From CAVPMN01 sp963706425 (lineage in GTDB: Bacteria; Actinomycetota; Acidimicrobiia; Acidimicrobiales; Acidimicrobilacustridaceae): a DNA stretch of 64,000 nucleotides. A model generated the notes under the pieces. It was not told the DNA's origin and searched no databases. It worked only from the letters and a program-made list of their open reading frames with translations. The DNA is taken from positions 1,798,001 through 1,862,000 of the forward strand of contig CAVPMN010000020.1 of NCBI GenBank assembly GCA_963706425.1. Reading direction: 5' to 3'. The position numbers and the translations under genes were made by a program. Each line of letters opens with the position of its first letter. The stretch's first letter is position 1. Shown piece by piece: positions 28,090-39,888 of the stretch.

Positions 28090-28939
28090 AGTGCACGGAC
28101 GGCCGTTCGCCAGCACCCGGTACTGGCGGTCGGGGTCGTCGCAGGGGGTGCGGGTGGTCGGCGGACCGGCCGCCGGGTCGCCGGCGAGGGCCTCGGCACC
28201 CTCGGGGGCGTACTGGACGATGTAGGCCTTGCGCACGCGGTCGGTGACGTTCGGACCGGTCAGATGCGGCGACAGCGACGAGAACACGACCACGTCGCCC
28301 GCCCGCACCTCGGCGACCATCGGGGCCACCGGCGGCTCACGGAAGCACTCGAACCCCAACGGGTCGACCCATCGATGGGCCAGCGTGCCGAGACGATGCA
28401 CGCCGGGGACCACCTGCGGGCAGCCATCGTCGACCGCTGCGTCGGTGAGCGCGATCCAGCACGTGAGGTACTGCTGGGGCTCGACGAACGTGTAGCCGTT
28501 GTCCTGATGCCAGGGGAATCGGCGCGGCTTCTCGGACTTCTTGTAGACCGCCTGGTCCCAGTAGAGGCGCACGTCCGGACCGACCAGGTCGCGGCACGCG
28601 CCGAGCAACGTCGGGTGCATCGTCGCTCGCCGCGCCGGCTCGGACCGGGCCGCAAGGTGCACGCTGAAGGTGATCGCTCCCCGCTCGGCGATCATCAGGC
28701 GTCCGTCGGGCAGATCCGCCGAGGAAGTCGTCGGTCTCGCGCTCGGCCTCGTCGAGCGCGTCGACCAGCTCGGCCAACTCGTCGCCCGTGACGACCTGCT
28801 CGAGCACCACCACACCGTCGCGGTCGAAGGCCGCCGCCTGCTCCGCCGTCAGCGCGGTCAACTCAGTGGGCGACCGCCACCGGAACGACGAGTTCCAAGG
28901 GTGGAGTGTGAGGTCGTCGGCGGCGCCGTCGGCAGGCAT
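28084..28939 (-). CDS. Phytanoyl-CoA dioxygenase family protein (single frameshift)
   Basis: A PhyH-type Fe(II)/2-oxoglutarate hydroxylase. The iron ligands are the His and Asp in FPWHQDNGY and a later His (VPGVHRLG); an Arg in VTDRVRKAY probably binds 2-oxoglutarate. The N-terminal part (FDRDGVVVLEQVV, the usual PhyH opening) is in a different frame from the rest; one extra base near 28716-28722 separates DDFLGG from DLPDGRLMIAERG. The intact protein would be 284 residues. Substrate unknown. It is divergent from the F420-type gene by 22 bp, suggesting shared control. Confidence 0.85.
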
Positions 28940-28961
28940 GCCCGACTAGGTTCGCGCGGCC

Positions 28962-29489
28962 ATGGGCCTCGCCTCCGACCTCGGCTACACCTACCGCCCG
29001 CCCAACCTCGTGCAGCGGCTCGGACAGGCGCTCGGGTCCACCCGCCCCGGCGCGTGGATGTTCTCGAAGACGCTGCCCGTGGTCGATCAGCGGGTGCACC
29101 GCTGGTCGAAGGGCCGCACCAGCCTCCCGGCGCTGTTGGCGGGCCTGCCGGTGCTCATGGTGACGACGACCGGTCGGCGGTCCGGCGAGCCGCGCACCTC
29201 GCCGCTGGTGGCGCCGCCCTTCGGCGACACGTTGGCGTTGCTGGGCACCAACTTCGGCCAGACGTCGACACCCGCCTGGGTGCTCAACCTCGAGGCGGAC
29301 GCACGAGCCACGGTGACGTATCGGGAGCGCACCTGCTCGGTGGTGGCCCGACCGGCCACCGAGGAGGAGCGGGCAGAGATCTGGACCACCGCAGGTTCCC
29401 TCTACGGCGGCTACGACAAGTACCAGCAACGCATCAGCGGGCGTCACGTGCGCATCTTCGTGCTCGAGCCGGACGGCGCCACCGGCTGA
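28962..29489 (+). CDS. F420-dependent nitroreductase-family protein (DUF385/Ddn-like)
   Basis: A 175-residue split-barrel protein. VLMVTTTGRRSGEPRTSPL is the deazaflavin-binding signature of the Ddn family, followed by LLGTNFGQTSTPAWVLNLE and a C-terminal IFVLEP strand. Members use F420H2 to reduce diverse substrates (quinones, nitro compounds). Implies that the organism makes F420, in line with the DUF2342 gene, though no F420 synthesis gene is visible here. Confidence 0.88.
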   Translation: MGLASDLGYTYRPPNLVQRLGQALGSTRPGAWMFSKTLPVVDQRVHRWSKGRTSLPALLAGLPVLMVTTTGRRSGEPRTSPLVAPPFGDTLALLGTNFGQTSTPAWVLNLEADARATVTYRERTCSVVARPATEEERAEIWTTAGSLYGGYDKYQQRISGRHVRIFVLEPDGATG

Positions 29490-29500
29490 GGAACCCCGAA

Positions 29501-29554
29501 CCCGTTCCCGTCGAGGATTCCGGGCCTCTGGACCCGGAGTACGCGACAGGTTCG
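29501..29554. repeat. Dispersed palindromic intergenic repeat
   Basis: A 54-bp element between the F420-type gene and tRNA-Thr. TCCGGG (29519-29524) pairs with CCCGGA (29533-29538); outer arms are CCCGTCG-like and CGCGACAGGTTCG. Read on the minus strand it resembles the units at 1586-1700 (CCTGT-GC start, central CCGGG/CCCGG stem). Confidence 0.5.
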
Positions 29555-29558
29555 AGCG

Positions 29559-29634
29559 TGGAGCCCGGGAGGAGAATCGAACTCCTGACCTGCTCATTAC
29601 GAGTGAGCCGCTCTGCCGACTGAGCTACCCGGGC
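29559..29634 (-). tRNA. tRNA-Thr (anticodon CGU)
   Basis: Read on the minus strand: acceptor GCCCGGG with CCCGGGC, D-arm GCTC/GAGC, anticodon stem GCTCA/TGAGC around loop CTCGTAA (anticodon CGT, reading ACG), T-arm AGGAG TTCGATT CTCCT, discriminator T, and an encoded CCA. All stems pair fully. The variable loop is 5 bases. Confidence 0.97.
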
Positions 29635-29793
29635 GAACCGGGTGCGACGGTAGCAGCGCGGGGCGGCCCGCCGACAAGCGACCACCAGCCGAAACCTGGC
29701 TCCTTGTTTGACGCAGGTCTACGCTTGTCGCAGCCGCCGGATCGCTGGGGAGCGCTCCGGACCGATCGGCATCGGCCACCAGGGGGCACGAGC

Positions 29794-32440
29794 GTGGCGA
29801 TCCAGCAGGGTGAACCGAACGGGTCGCCGCTACCCGACGAGAGCGCGCTGCTCGCGGGCATCCCTGATCTGCTCGGCGCCCCTGCCACCATCCCCGACAG
29901 CGCCTTGCTGCGCGAAGCCCCCGTGGCCATCTACTCCACCGACATGGACGGACGGGTGCTGTCGTGGAACCCAGCGGCGGAGAAGATCTTCGGCTGGTCC
30001 GCCGACGAGGTCATCGGCCGTTTCGTGCCGTTTCTCCTCGCCGAGTCGATGCCCCGGGCCCGAGCCGCCTTCAACGACCTGCTGGTCGGCAGCTCGGTGC
30101 CCGCGCTGCAACAGCCGCTGATGCGCAAAGACGGATCGCGCTTCGACTCGCTGACTTCGGCGTCGGTGCTGCTGACCCCCGACGGCACGCCGAGTGTCAT
30201 CGTCGCCTTCGCGCTCGACGTCGAGCGCGCAACGGCAGGCCGCCCAGGCCATCGAGCAGGCGGAGCATCGATGGCGCACGCTGCTCGAGAGCACGAACGA
30301 CACGGTCACCGTGCTCGACGAGCACGGGTGCGTGCAGAAGTCGACTGGCGAGTTCACCGACGTGCTCGGCTACGACCTCGACTCGTGGGTCGGTCGGTCA
30401 GGCTTCGAGCTGATCCACCCTGACGACCGCTCGATGACCGAGGAGCTGTTCGGCTGGGTGATCGACCATCCGGGCCAGCCGATCTCCGACGTGTTCCGCA
30501 CGCTGCACCGCGACGGTGGCTGGGAGCTCATCGAGTACACGGTCGTCAACAAGCTCGACGACCCGCTGGTGTCGGGGGTCGTGGTCACCACGCACAACGT
30601 CACCGAGGTGAAGCTCGCCGAGGCCCTCGTGTCCGACGAGGCCGGTGTGCTCGAGATGATCGCCCGCGCCGCGTCGCTCGACGCGGTGCTCGACGAGATC
30701 GTGCGCATGGTCGAGTTCCACACCGGCGGGCGAGCCGGCGTGTTCTTGTTGCCCGGCGCGTCCTCAGGCAGCGACGGTGCGGTGGCCGACGACCTCGCCG
30801 TCATGATGGCGAGAGCCGCCGAGCTCGACTTCACCGGCCCGTGCCGCCTGGCGATGACCGAGCACGAGACGGTGGTCATGGCCGACCTCGAGCTGGCCGC
30901 GCGCAGCTCCGGAAGCGACGCCCGCGCCTTCCTCGAGGCGGGCGTCCGCTCGGCGTGGTCGCATCCGATCACCGAGCCCGACGCCAACGACGTTCTCGGC
31001 ACGATCGCGGTGTTCAACCCGCTGCCCCGGGAACCCACCCTGCGAGAGCTCGAGGTGGTCGCGGCGGCCGCCCACCTCACCGCCATCGCCTTGGAGCGCC
31101 ACCGCGCGCAACGCCGGCTCGAGCACCAGGCCCGGTTCGATCAGCTCACGGATCTGCCCAACCGGTGGGCCATCATCGAACGCCTCGACGCCTCGCTGGC
31201 CCGCCCGTTCGATCCCGACAACCGGGTGGCCGTGCTGCTCATCGACCTCGACCGGTTCAAGGTCGTCAACGACAGCCTCGGGCACGGTGCGGGCGACGCG
31301 TTGCTGGTGGCGTTCGGCGATCGCTTGCGGTCGCTCGCCCATGGTGACGACTTCGTCGGCCACTTCGGAGCCGACGAGTTCGTCGTGGTCATGGACGGCA
31401 TCGCCGACGTCGACGACATCCACCGCGTCGCCAGCCGGCTCGACCTGGCCCTGCGCGAGCCGTTCGCCATCCCGATCGCGAACGGGCTCGGTGAGCACCC
31501 GATCTACTTGTCGACGAGCGTCGGGGTCGCGATCGCCAACCAGTCGTCCACCGGCCAGCAACTGCTGCAGCAGGCCGACACGGCGATGTTCCGCGCCAAG
31601 GACCGCGGTCGTGACCGACTCGAAGTGTTCGACGACGCCATGCAAGCTCGCGCCGCCGAGCAGCTCCGGGTCGACCGCGACCTACGCCTCGCGGTTGAAC
31701 GGGCCGAGTTGGTGCTGCACTACCAACCCAAGGTCGAGCTGGCCACCGGCCGTATCACCGGCGTGGAGGCCCTGCTGCGTTGGGAGCATCCCGAGCGTGG
31801 GTTGGTCGAGCCTGCCGAGTTCATCGGCCTCGCTGAGGAGACCGGTCTCATCGTGCGCATCGGCGCCTGGGTGCTCGACGAAGCGGTGCGCCAGGCCAAA
31901 TCGTGGATCGAACGCAACGACACGCTCGAGTCGTTCTGCGTGGCCGTGAACCTCTCGGCCCGCCAGCTCATCGCACAAGGCCTGGTCGAGGCAGTCGCGC
32001 GGGTGATCGAGCGCTACGACTGGCCCGCCTCTCAGCTCACGCTCGAGCTCACCGAGAGCATCCTGATCGACGACGCCGACGGCGCGCTCGGGGTGCTTCG
32101 CCAGCTCAAGGCTCTCGGTGTGCGACTCGCCGTCGACGACTTCGGCACCGGCTACTCGTCGCTCGGCTATCTCCACCGGTTCCCCTTCGACATCGTGAAG
32201 GTCGACCGTCAGTTCGTGACGCCCCTCGATGCCGAAGGCGGAGGCTCGGCGGTGGCCACCGCGGTGATGCACATGGCTCGAGCCCTGGGGCTCACGACGA
32301 TCGCCGAGGGCGTCGAGGAGCCCCAGCAGCTCGCCGGGCTCCGTGCGCTCGGATGCGATCAGGCTCAGGGCTTCTACTTCGCGGCCGCGCTGCCGGCCAC
32401 CGAGGTCAACGCGTTGTTGGCTGCTCGCACCTCGTGGTGA
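29794..32440 (+). CDS. PAS-PAS-GAF-GGDEF-EAL cyclic-di-GMP protein (single frameshift)
   Basis: A soluble c-di-GMP protein. Order by residue: PAS 1 (about 40-140, with VLSWNPAAEKIFGWSADEVIG), PAS 2 (about 155-270), GAF (about 285-420), GGDEF (about 430-600) and EAL (about 610-875). The GGDEF signature reads GADEF, so cyclase activity is doubtful. The EAL side is complete: EALLRW, NLSARQL, ELTESIL, DDFGTGYSSLGYL, KVDRQFV and EGVEE, so it should hydrolyse c-di-GMP. The frame breaks near 30220, between VIVAFALDVE and AQRQAAQAIEQ (one extra or two missing bases). GTG at 29794 has AGGGGG seven bases upstream. Confidence 0.9.
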
Positions 32441-32444
32441 GCAG

Positions 32445-33521
32445 TCAGGCGAGCTCGCCGAGACGCACGAACAACGCTTGGAGTTGCAGACGCTCGTTGG
32501 GATTGCGCACCAGTCCCTCCGAGGTGGCCTGCACCGCCGCCAGCGCGTCGATGGATCGCGCCGGGCGGGGGTCGCTCACCATGCGGTCCCGATAGCACCG
32601 GGCCAGGGTGAGCAGGCCGAAGCGCAACTCGTCGGTGCGATAGCGACGCTCCTCGCGCTTCTGGCGATCGACCAGCTCCTTGCGACCCGACCCGCGTTCG
32701 CCGAACTGCTCGACCCGCGCTTCGAGCTCGGCCAGCTCGGCGGCGTGGCGAGCCCGCAACGGGCCGAGAGCGTCGTCGATCATGCCGAGCAGGTCGTCGA
32801 CCAGACGGGCGGCCGTCGCGCCGGTGCCGTCGAGCTCGTCGGCCACCTTCAGCCATCCGGCCCGCCTCAGTTGAACACGATCGTCGGTGGCCAGCACCCG
32901 GGCCCGGCGCAGGTCACCCACCGACGCAGCCGCCGCGTCGGTGGCCCGCTCGGGCGCCACGCCCTCGGCCACCAGCTTGGCGACGATGGCCTCGGTGTCG
33001 ACCGGGCCGAGGTCGATGCGCACGCACCGGGAGGCGACGGTGACCAGGTCGGGGGTGACCTCCTCGGCCAGCACCACGAACACCGTGCCCGCAGGCGGCT
33101 CTTCGATCGTCTTCAACAGCTTCGGGCCAACCACTGCAGTCACCAGGTGGAACTCGTCGAGCACGAGTACCTTGCGATCGCTTTCGACGGGGCTCCGGCT
33201 GGCCCGCTCGACGATCTGATCTGCCTGCTCCGCGCTGATCGACGCCGCCAGCCGCTGCACGATCGTCAGGTCGGGATGCTGCTCGGCCAGAGCCAACCTG
33301 GCGTGGCGCTCGGGATCGGGCCGGCCCTCCGAGAGCAGGGCGGCGGCGAAGGCTCGGGCGAGCGCCCGCTTCCCCGAGCCGCGCGGCCCCACGATGAGAT
33401 AGGCGTGTACGGGCGCCTTGGCCGCAGCCTGCATCTGCGCGACCGCACGCGGCTGACCCACCACCTCGCTCCACACGTCGAGACCGACCTGGTCGGTGAC
33501 GGAGTTCGCGGCGGGGGTCAC
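32445..33521 (-). CDS. holB: DNA polymerase III delta-prime subunit
   Basis: Clamp-loader subunit of the replicative polymerase. The 358-residue AAA+ protein has GPRGSGKRALARAF near residue 47, a Walker-B-like VLVLDEFHLV, and the KLLKTIEEPPAGTVFVVL block before a SRC-type sensor (TVASRCVRI). The four-Cys zinc module of many delta-prime proteins is absent. GTG at 33521 overlaps the tmk stop (GTGA). The pairing with tmk is widely conserved. Its stop is 4 bp from the convergent GGDEF/EAL gene. Confidence 0.92.
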   Translation of the reverse strand: MTPAANSVTDQVGLDVWSEVVGQPRAVAQMQAAAKAPVHAYLIVGPRGSGKRALARAFAAALLSEGRPDPERHARLALAEQHPDLTIVQRLAASISAEQADQIVERASRSPVESDRKVLVLDEFHLVTAVVGPKLLKTIEEPPAGTVFVVLAEEVTPDLVTVASRCVRIDLGPVDTEAIVAKLVAEGVAPERATDAAAASVGDLRRARVLATDDRVQLRRAGWLKVADELDGTGATAARLVDDLLGMIDDALGPLRARHAAELAELEARVEQFGERGSGRKELVDRQKREERRYRTDELRFGLLTLARCYRDRMVSDPRPARSIDALAAVQATSEGLVRNPNERLQLQALFVRLGELA

Positions 33522-34126
33522 ACCCGGAGTTCTAGCCGCGACCGCACCGCAGCGCGCACGGCGTCGGCGACCGCCTCGACCGGCTGCGAGCCGTCGATCA
33601 CGACCCAGGTCACCGGGTCGTCGGCGGCGAGCTGGCGGAAACCGTCGGCCACCCGCGCGTGGAACGCGGCGTCTTCGCGCTCGAACCGATCGAGCGAGTG
33701 CCCGAGGCGGGCGGCGGCGACCTCGGCGGGCACGTCGAGCAGCACGATGAGATCGGGCCACAGGCCGGCTGCCGCCCACTCGCTCACCTGGCGCACGTCG
33801 GCAACCGGCAGACCCCGGCCGAAGCCCTGGTAGGCAAGCGACGAGGCCGCGAACCGATCGCTCACCACATGCCTGCCGGCGGCGAGGGCTGGGCGGATCA
33901 CCTCGGCCACGTGCTGGGCGCGGTCGGCCGCCATCAAGAGGGCCTCGGCGCGGGGATCGACCACACCGGTCGAAGGATCGAGCAGTACCTGGCGCACGAG
34001 CGCACCGAGCTCGGTGCCACCAGGCTCCCGGGTGAGCACCGCATCGAGCGCCCCCGCGAGCCGAGCCGCCTGGGTCGACTTGCCACAGCCCTCGCCACCC
34101 TCGAAGACGATGAACCGGCCGGTCAC
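33518..34126 (-). CDS. tmk: Thymidylate kinase
   Basis: Phosphorylates dTMP to dTDP. The 202-residue protein has the P-loop FEGGEGCGKST at residues 8-18, the TREPGGTELG motif, DRFAASSLAYQGFGRG and the lid region. GTG start at 34126, 4 bp after the MFS gene; overlaps holB. Confidence 0.96.
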   Translation of the reverse strand: MTGRFIVFEGGEGCGKSTQAARLAGALDAVLTREPGGTELGALVRQVLLDPSTGVVDPRAEALLMAADRAQHVAEVIRPALAAGRHVVSDRFAASSLAYQGFGRGLPVADVRQVSEWAAAGLWPDLIVLLDVPAEVAAARLGHSLDRFEREDAAFHARVADGFRQLAADDPVTWVVIDGSQPVEAVADAVRAAVRSRLELRV

Positions 34127-34130
34127 GCGC

Positions 34131-35753
34131 TCACGCCTGGGCCGGTGGTCGTGACCGGAGGGCGAGGCCGTGGCGGGAGGGATGGCTGGCCTGGCGCGAC
34201 GCCTGCTCGCGTTGGCCCGAGCGCAGGGCGTGCCACGCCAACAGGCCGGCGCCCACGATGATCAGCGAGGCCAGCCAGAGCGCGAGGCGCACGCCCGGCA
34301 GGGCGATGGTGAGCGCGCCCACCTCGATCTCACCACCGGTGAGCGAGTCGGAGACGCGACCGAGCGTGGCCGCGAGCAGCGGGCCCACGATCATCGCCAA
34401 CAGGACGCACATGCGCACCAAGGTGTTGAGCGAGCTGAACACCCGGCCTCGCAGATCGTCGCTGACCTCTTCCTGGAGCAGCACGAACCCGATCACGTAG
34501 ACGGGTCCGACGAACACGCCCATCACGAAGACCGCCGCAACCGTGAGCCCGAGTCGCGACGACGACGCTCCCACGAACAATGCGGCGCCCGCCACGAGCA
34601 ACGACACGGTGAACACCGCGGCCTTGGGCAGCCGCTTCTGGAACACCGACACGAGGATGGCGCCGGTGGCGACGCCGAAGCCGAGGGCCGTGGTGAACAG
34701 TCCGTAGCCGACGCCATCGCCGGCATCGAGAACCTCGGCGGCATACACCGCGCCGAGCGGGATGAGCATGCCGCCACCGATGAGCCCGGTGGCCAGGCCC
34801 ACGTTGACCGCCCGCACCGTGTGGTTGAGGAAGATGAAGTGCCAACCCTCCTTCAGCTCGGCGAGGGTGTTGGCCAGGTCGGCCCGACGGGTTCCCTGGC
34901 GAGCACGGGTGCGCTGGCGTCGTGGGATCGGCAGGCCGCGCACCATCAGGGCCGCGAAGAGAAACGTGGCCACGTCGACATAGAGCGCCAACGACATCTG
35001 GTCGAGGTCGAGCGCGCCGAACGCGTCGAGACCAGCCAGGCGATCGGAGACGCCGGCGAGCAGGGCGAACAGCAGCGCGGCGAACGGGAAGGTGCCGTAG
35101 GCCGCGGCGAGCGAGAGCGAGTTGGCGGAGGTCAGGTGCTCGGGGGGCACCAGGTTGGGCACGGTCGCGTCCTTGGCCGGTGACCAGAGGAGGGTGAACA
35201 CCTCGAGCACCAGCGAGGCCAGCACCAGACCCGCGAGGTTGTCGACGAAGGGCAGCAAGGCGACCACCGTGGCCCGACCGAGGTCGCACACGACCATCAC
35301 CCGTTTGCGGTCCCACCGGTCGACCAGCACCCCGGCCATCGGTCCGAAGAAGAACCCCGGGATGATGCGGGCCGCCATCACCAGCGAGATCGCCCCCGCT
35401 CCCCCGGCCCCACCGACGCGCGAAGCGAGCACGATGATGGCCGACAGCCCGAGCCAGTCGCCCATCGACGACACCACCTGCACCAGCCACAGCCGGAAGA
35501 ACTCGTGGGTGCCGAACAGGCGCACGTGCAGCGTGGGGCGGTCACTCGGCGAGTCGGGATAGAGCTCGTCGGTGCGGTCGCCCACCCCCTCGACGGTGAG
35601 CAGCGCCTCCGCGATCACCGAGGCGTCGCCGGCCGCGTCGAAGCGCCCACCCGCCGGCCGACCGCCACCGGTCGCGGCGTCGTCGAAGCCACCCGTGTGG
35701 TGGCGGGCGTTCGTCTCCTCGAAGGGAGGCGGATCAGGACGCAGGACCGCCAC
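34131..35753 (-). CDS. MFS transporter (MFS_3-type)
   Basis: A 540-residue major facilitator with a hydrophilic N-terminal extension of about 80 residues rich in Asp/Gly, then about 12 helices. The MFS loop 2-3 motif is visible as GVLVDRWDRKRVMVVCDLGR. NLVPPEHLTSANSLSLA is typical of the MFS_3/EntS-like exporter group. Substrate unknown; export of small molecules is likely. GTG start at 35753; 51 bp from topA and 4 bp from tmk, so possibly in one transcript with topA, tmk and holB. Confidence 0.85.
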   Translation of the reverse strand: MAVLRPDPPPFEETNARHHTGGFDDAATGGGRPAGGRFDAAGDASVIAEALLTVEGVGDRTDELYPDSPSDRPTLHVRLFGTHEFFRLWLVQVVSSMGDWLGLSAIIVLASRVGGAGGAGAISLVMAARIIPGFFFGPMAGVLVDRWDRKRVMVVCDLGRATVVALLPFVDNLAGLVLASLVLEVFTLLWSPAKDATVPNLVPPEHLTSANSLSLAAAYGTFPFAALLFALLAGVSDRLAGLDAFGALDLDQMSLALYVDVATFLFAALMVRGLPIPRRQRTRARQGTRRADLANTLAELKEGWHFIFLNHTVRAVNVGLATGLIGGGMLIPLGAVYAAEVLDAGDGVGYGLFTTALGFGVATGAILVSVFQKRLPKAAVFTVSLLVAGAALFVGASSSRLGLTVAAVFVMGVFVGPVYVIGFVLLQEEVSDDLRGRVFSSLNTLVRMCVLLAMIVGPLLAATLGRVSDSLTGGEIEVGALTIALPGVRLALWLASLIIVGAGLLAWHALRSGQREQASRQASHPSRHGLALRSRPPAQA

Positions 35754-35804
35754 TGGCCACCACGTTAGAGCGAGGCCCGGGCCAGCCCGGGCACCACTGG
35801 TCGA

Positions 35805-38585
<2,781 letters not shown>

Positions 38586-38646
38586 CGCCGGAAGGTTGAG
38601 CGCATGACTGGGTCCTTGTCAATCCACCCCGACCGGCGACGTCCGG

Positions 38647-38669
38647 CTCCCCCCGCAAGGCGGGGGGAG
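38647..38669. other. Perfect 10-bp inverted repeat in the topA-bfd space
   Basis: CTCCCCCCGC (38647-38656) pairs with GCGGGGGGAG (38660-38669), loop AAG. It lies between divergent genes, so it is not a simple terminator; it could sit in the topA leader or insulate the two promoters. Confidence 0.5.
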
Positions 38670-38709
38670 GAATTCCGAGGCGGTCGACCCAGAGAATCTT
38701 TCGGGAGGG

Positions 38710-38742
38710 TTGACGGCGGGCCCTGTGGTTAGGCATGCTTTA
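38710..38742 (+). promoter_or_regulatory. Putative iron-responsive promoter of bfd-bfr
   Basis: TTGACG (38710-38715) may be a -35. The imperfect palindrome TTAGGCATGCTTTA (38729-38742) is two mismatches from TTAGGCATGCCTAA and shares GGTTAGGC with IdeR/DtxR boxes. It would overlap the -10 region, suiting iron-dependent control of the bacterioferritin genes. Inferred from pattern and context only. Confidence 0.4.
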
Positions 38743-38775
38743 CAGCACCCATCAACTGCTTCTGTGAGCGTCCTG

Positions 38776-38961
38776 ATGATCGTCTGCCACTGCCACGCAC
38801 TCAACGACCGGGCCATCCTCGACGAGGTCGCGGCGGGTGCGCGCAGCAGCGACGAGGTGCGCGAGCAGTGCGGGGCGGGCGGCGACTGCGGCGGGTGCGC
38901 CGCCACCGTCGACGAGCTGGTCGAGCGTTTCTCGCAGCTCGTGGACACCTCCGCCGCCTGA
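38776..38961 (+). CDS. bfd: Bacterioferritin-associated ferredoxin
   Basis: A 61-residue [2Fe-2S] protein that reduces bacterioferritin to release stored iron. The cluster ligands are CHC near the N-terminus (MIVCHCHALND) and the CGGC pair near residue 40 (GDCGGCAATVDELV), the BFD fold. ATG at 38776 is preferred; an in-frame GTG at 38764 is possible. The next gene, 19 bp on, encodes bacterioferritin. Confidence 0.9.
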   Translation: MIVCHCHALNDRAILDEVAAGARSSDEVREQCGAGGDCGGCAATVDELVERFSQLVDTSAA

Positions 38962-38980
38962 GCGTGCCAGACTCGGCGTC

Positions 38981-39451
38981 GTGCAAGGCGACCCTGAAGT
39001 TCTCGACATGCTCAACGAGGTCCTCACGGCCGAGTTGACCGCCATCAACCAGTACTTCATCCACGCCAAGATGTGTGCCAACTGGGGATTCGAGCGGCTC
39101 GCCGAGAAGAACCACGAGGAATCGATCGACGAGATGAAGGACGCCGACGCCATCATCGAGCGCATCCTCTACCTCGACGGCATCCCCAACATGCAACGGC
39201 TGAACCCCGTCGCCGTGGGCGAGAACGTGCACGAGCAGTTCCGGCTCGACCTCGAGCTCGAGCGAGCGGCCATCGAGCGCTACAACCGGGGCATCGCCCT
39301 CTGCGTGGCCAAGGGCGACAACGGCACCCGTGAGCTGTTCGAGAACAAGCTCACCGGCGAGGAGAGCCACGCCGACTGGCTCGAAGCTCAACTCGAGCTC
39401 ATCGACCAGGTCGGCATCGAGAACTACCTCGCCCAGCAGATCCACGGCTGA
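38981..39451 (+). CDS. bfr: Bacterioferritin
   Basis: Haem-containing iron-storage ferritin, 156 residues. Numbered from the GTG at 38981 it aligns without gaps to E. coli Bfr at the start: ferroxidase E18 and E51, haem-binding M52, and later E94-, E127- and H130-equivalents (LELER and GEESHADW). Position 54, normally the ferroxidase ligand His, is Asp (DEMKDAD), so the di-iron site may be altered. In an operon with bfd. Confidence 0.95.
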   Translation: MQGDPEVLDMLNEVLTAELTAINQYFIHAKMCANWGFERLAEKNHEESIDEMKDADAIIERILYLDGIPNMQRLNPVAVGENVHEQFRLDLELERAAIERYNRGIALCVAKGDNGTRELFENKLTGEESHADWLEAQLELIDQVGIENYLAQQIHG

Positions 39452-39491
39452 CGCCGACGCCTCGCGACAGCGACCCATCTACAGTGCGCGG

Positions 39492-39854
39492 ATGGCCGAC
39501 AACGACCCCCAGTTCGATCGGCGCCCGTGGGGGACGTTCCAGGTGCTCGATGACGATCCCCGTTGGAAGGTCAAGCGCATCGTCGTCGAGCCGGGATGCC
39601 GGCTGAGCTACCAGCGCCACGCACACCGCGCCGAGCACTGGGTCGTCGTGGCCGGCTTCGCCGAGGTGACCCTCGACGACGTGGTCCATCGCCTGACGAC
39701 CGGTGACTCGATCGACATCCCGCTCGGGGGCGCGCACCGGGTCGAGAACCCGGGCGATGCCGACCTGGTCTTCATCGAGGTGCAGACCGGCGACTACTTC
39801 GGCGAGGATGACATCGTGCGGCTCGCGGACGACTACGGGCGGGCCGAGCACTAG
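39492..39854 (+). CDS. Cupin, mannose-6-phosphate isomerase type II-like domain
   Basis: A 120-residue single cupin resembling the C-terminal isomerase domain of bifunctional mannose-1-phosphate guanylyltransferases: RPWGTFQVLD, YQRHAHRAEHWVVVAG (metal His and Glu), GDSIDIPLGGAHRVENPG and FIEVQTGDYFGEDDIVRLADDYGR. The nucleotidyltransferase half is missing, so it could isomerise mannose-6-phosphate or bind a sugar. Lies 40 bp after bfr and 34 bp before the acyl-CoA dehydrogenase gene. Confidence 0.88.
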   Translation: MADNDPQFDRRPWGTFQVLDDDPRWKVKRIVVEPGCRLSYQRHAHRAEHWVVVAGFAEVTLDDVVHRLTTGDSIDIPLGGAHRVENPGDADLVFIEVQTGDYFGEDDIVRLADDYGRAEH

Positions 39855-39888
39855 CGACGATCAGCGCCTGCGGGCGCGAGGGGGCCCC

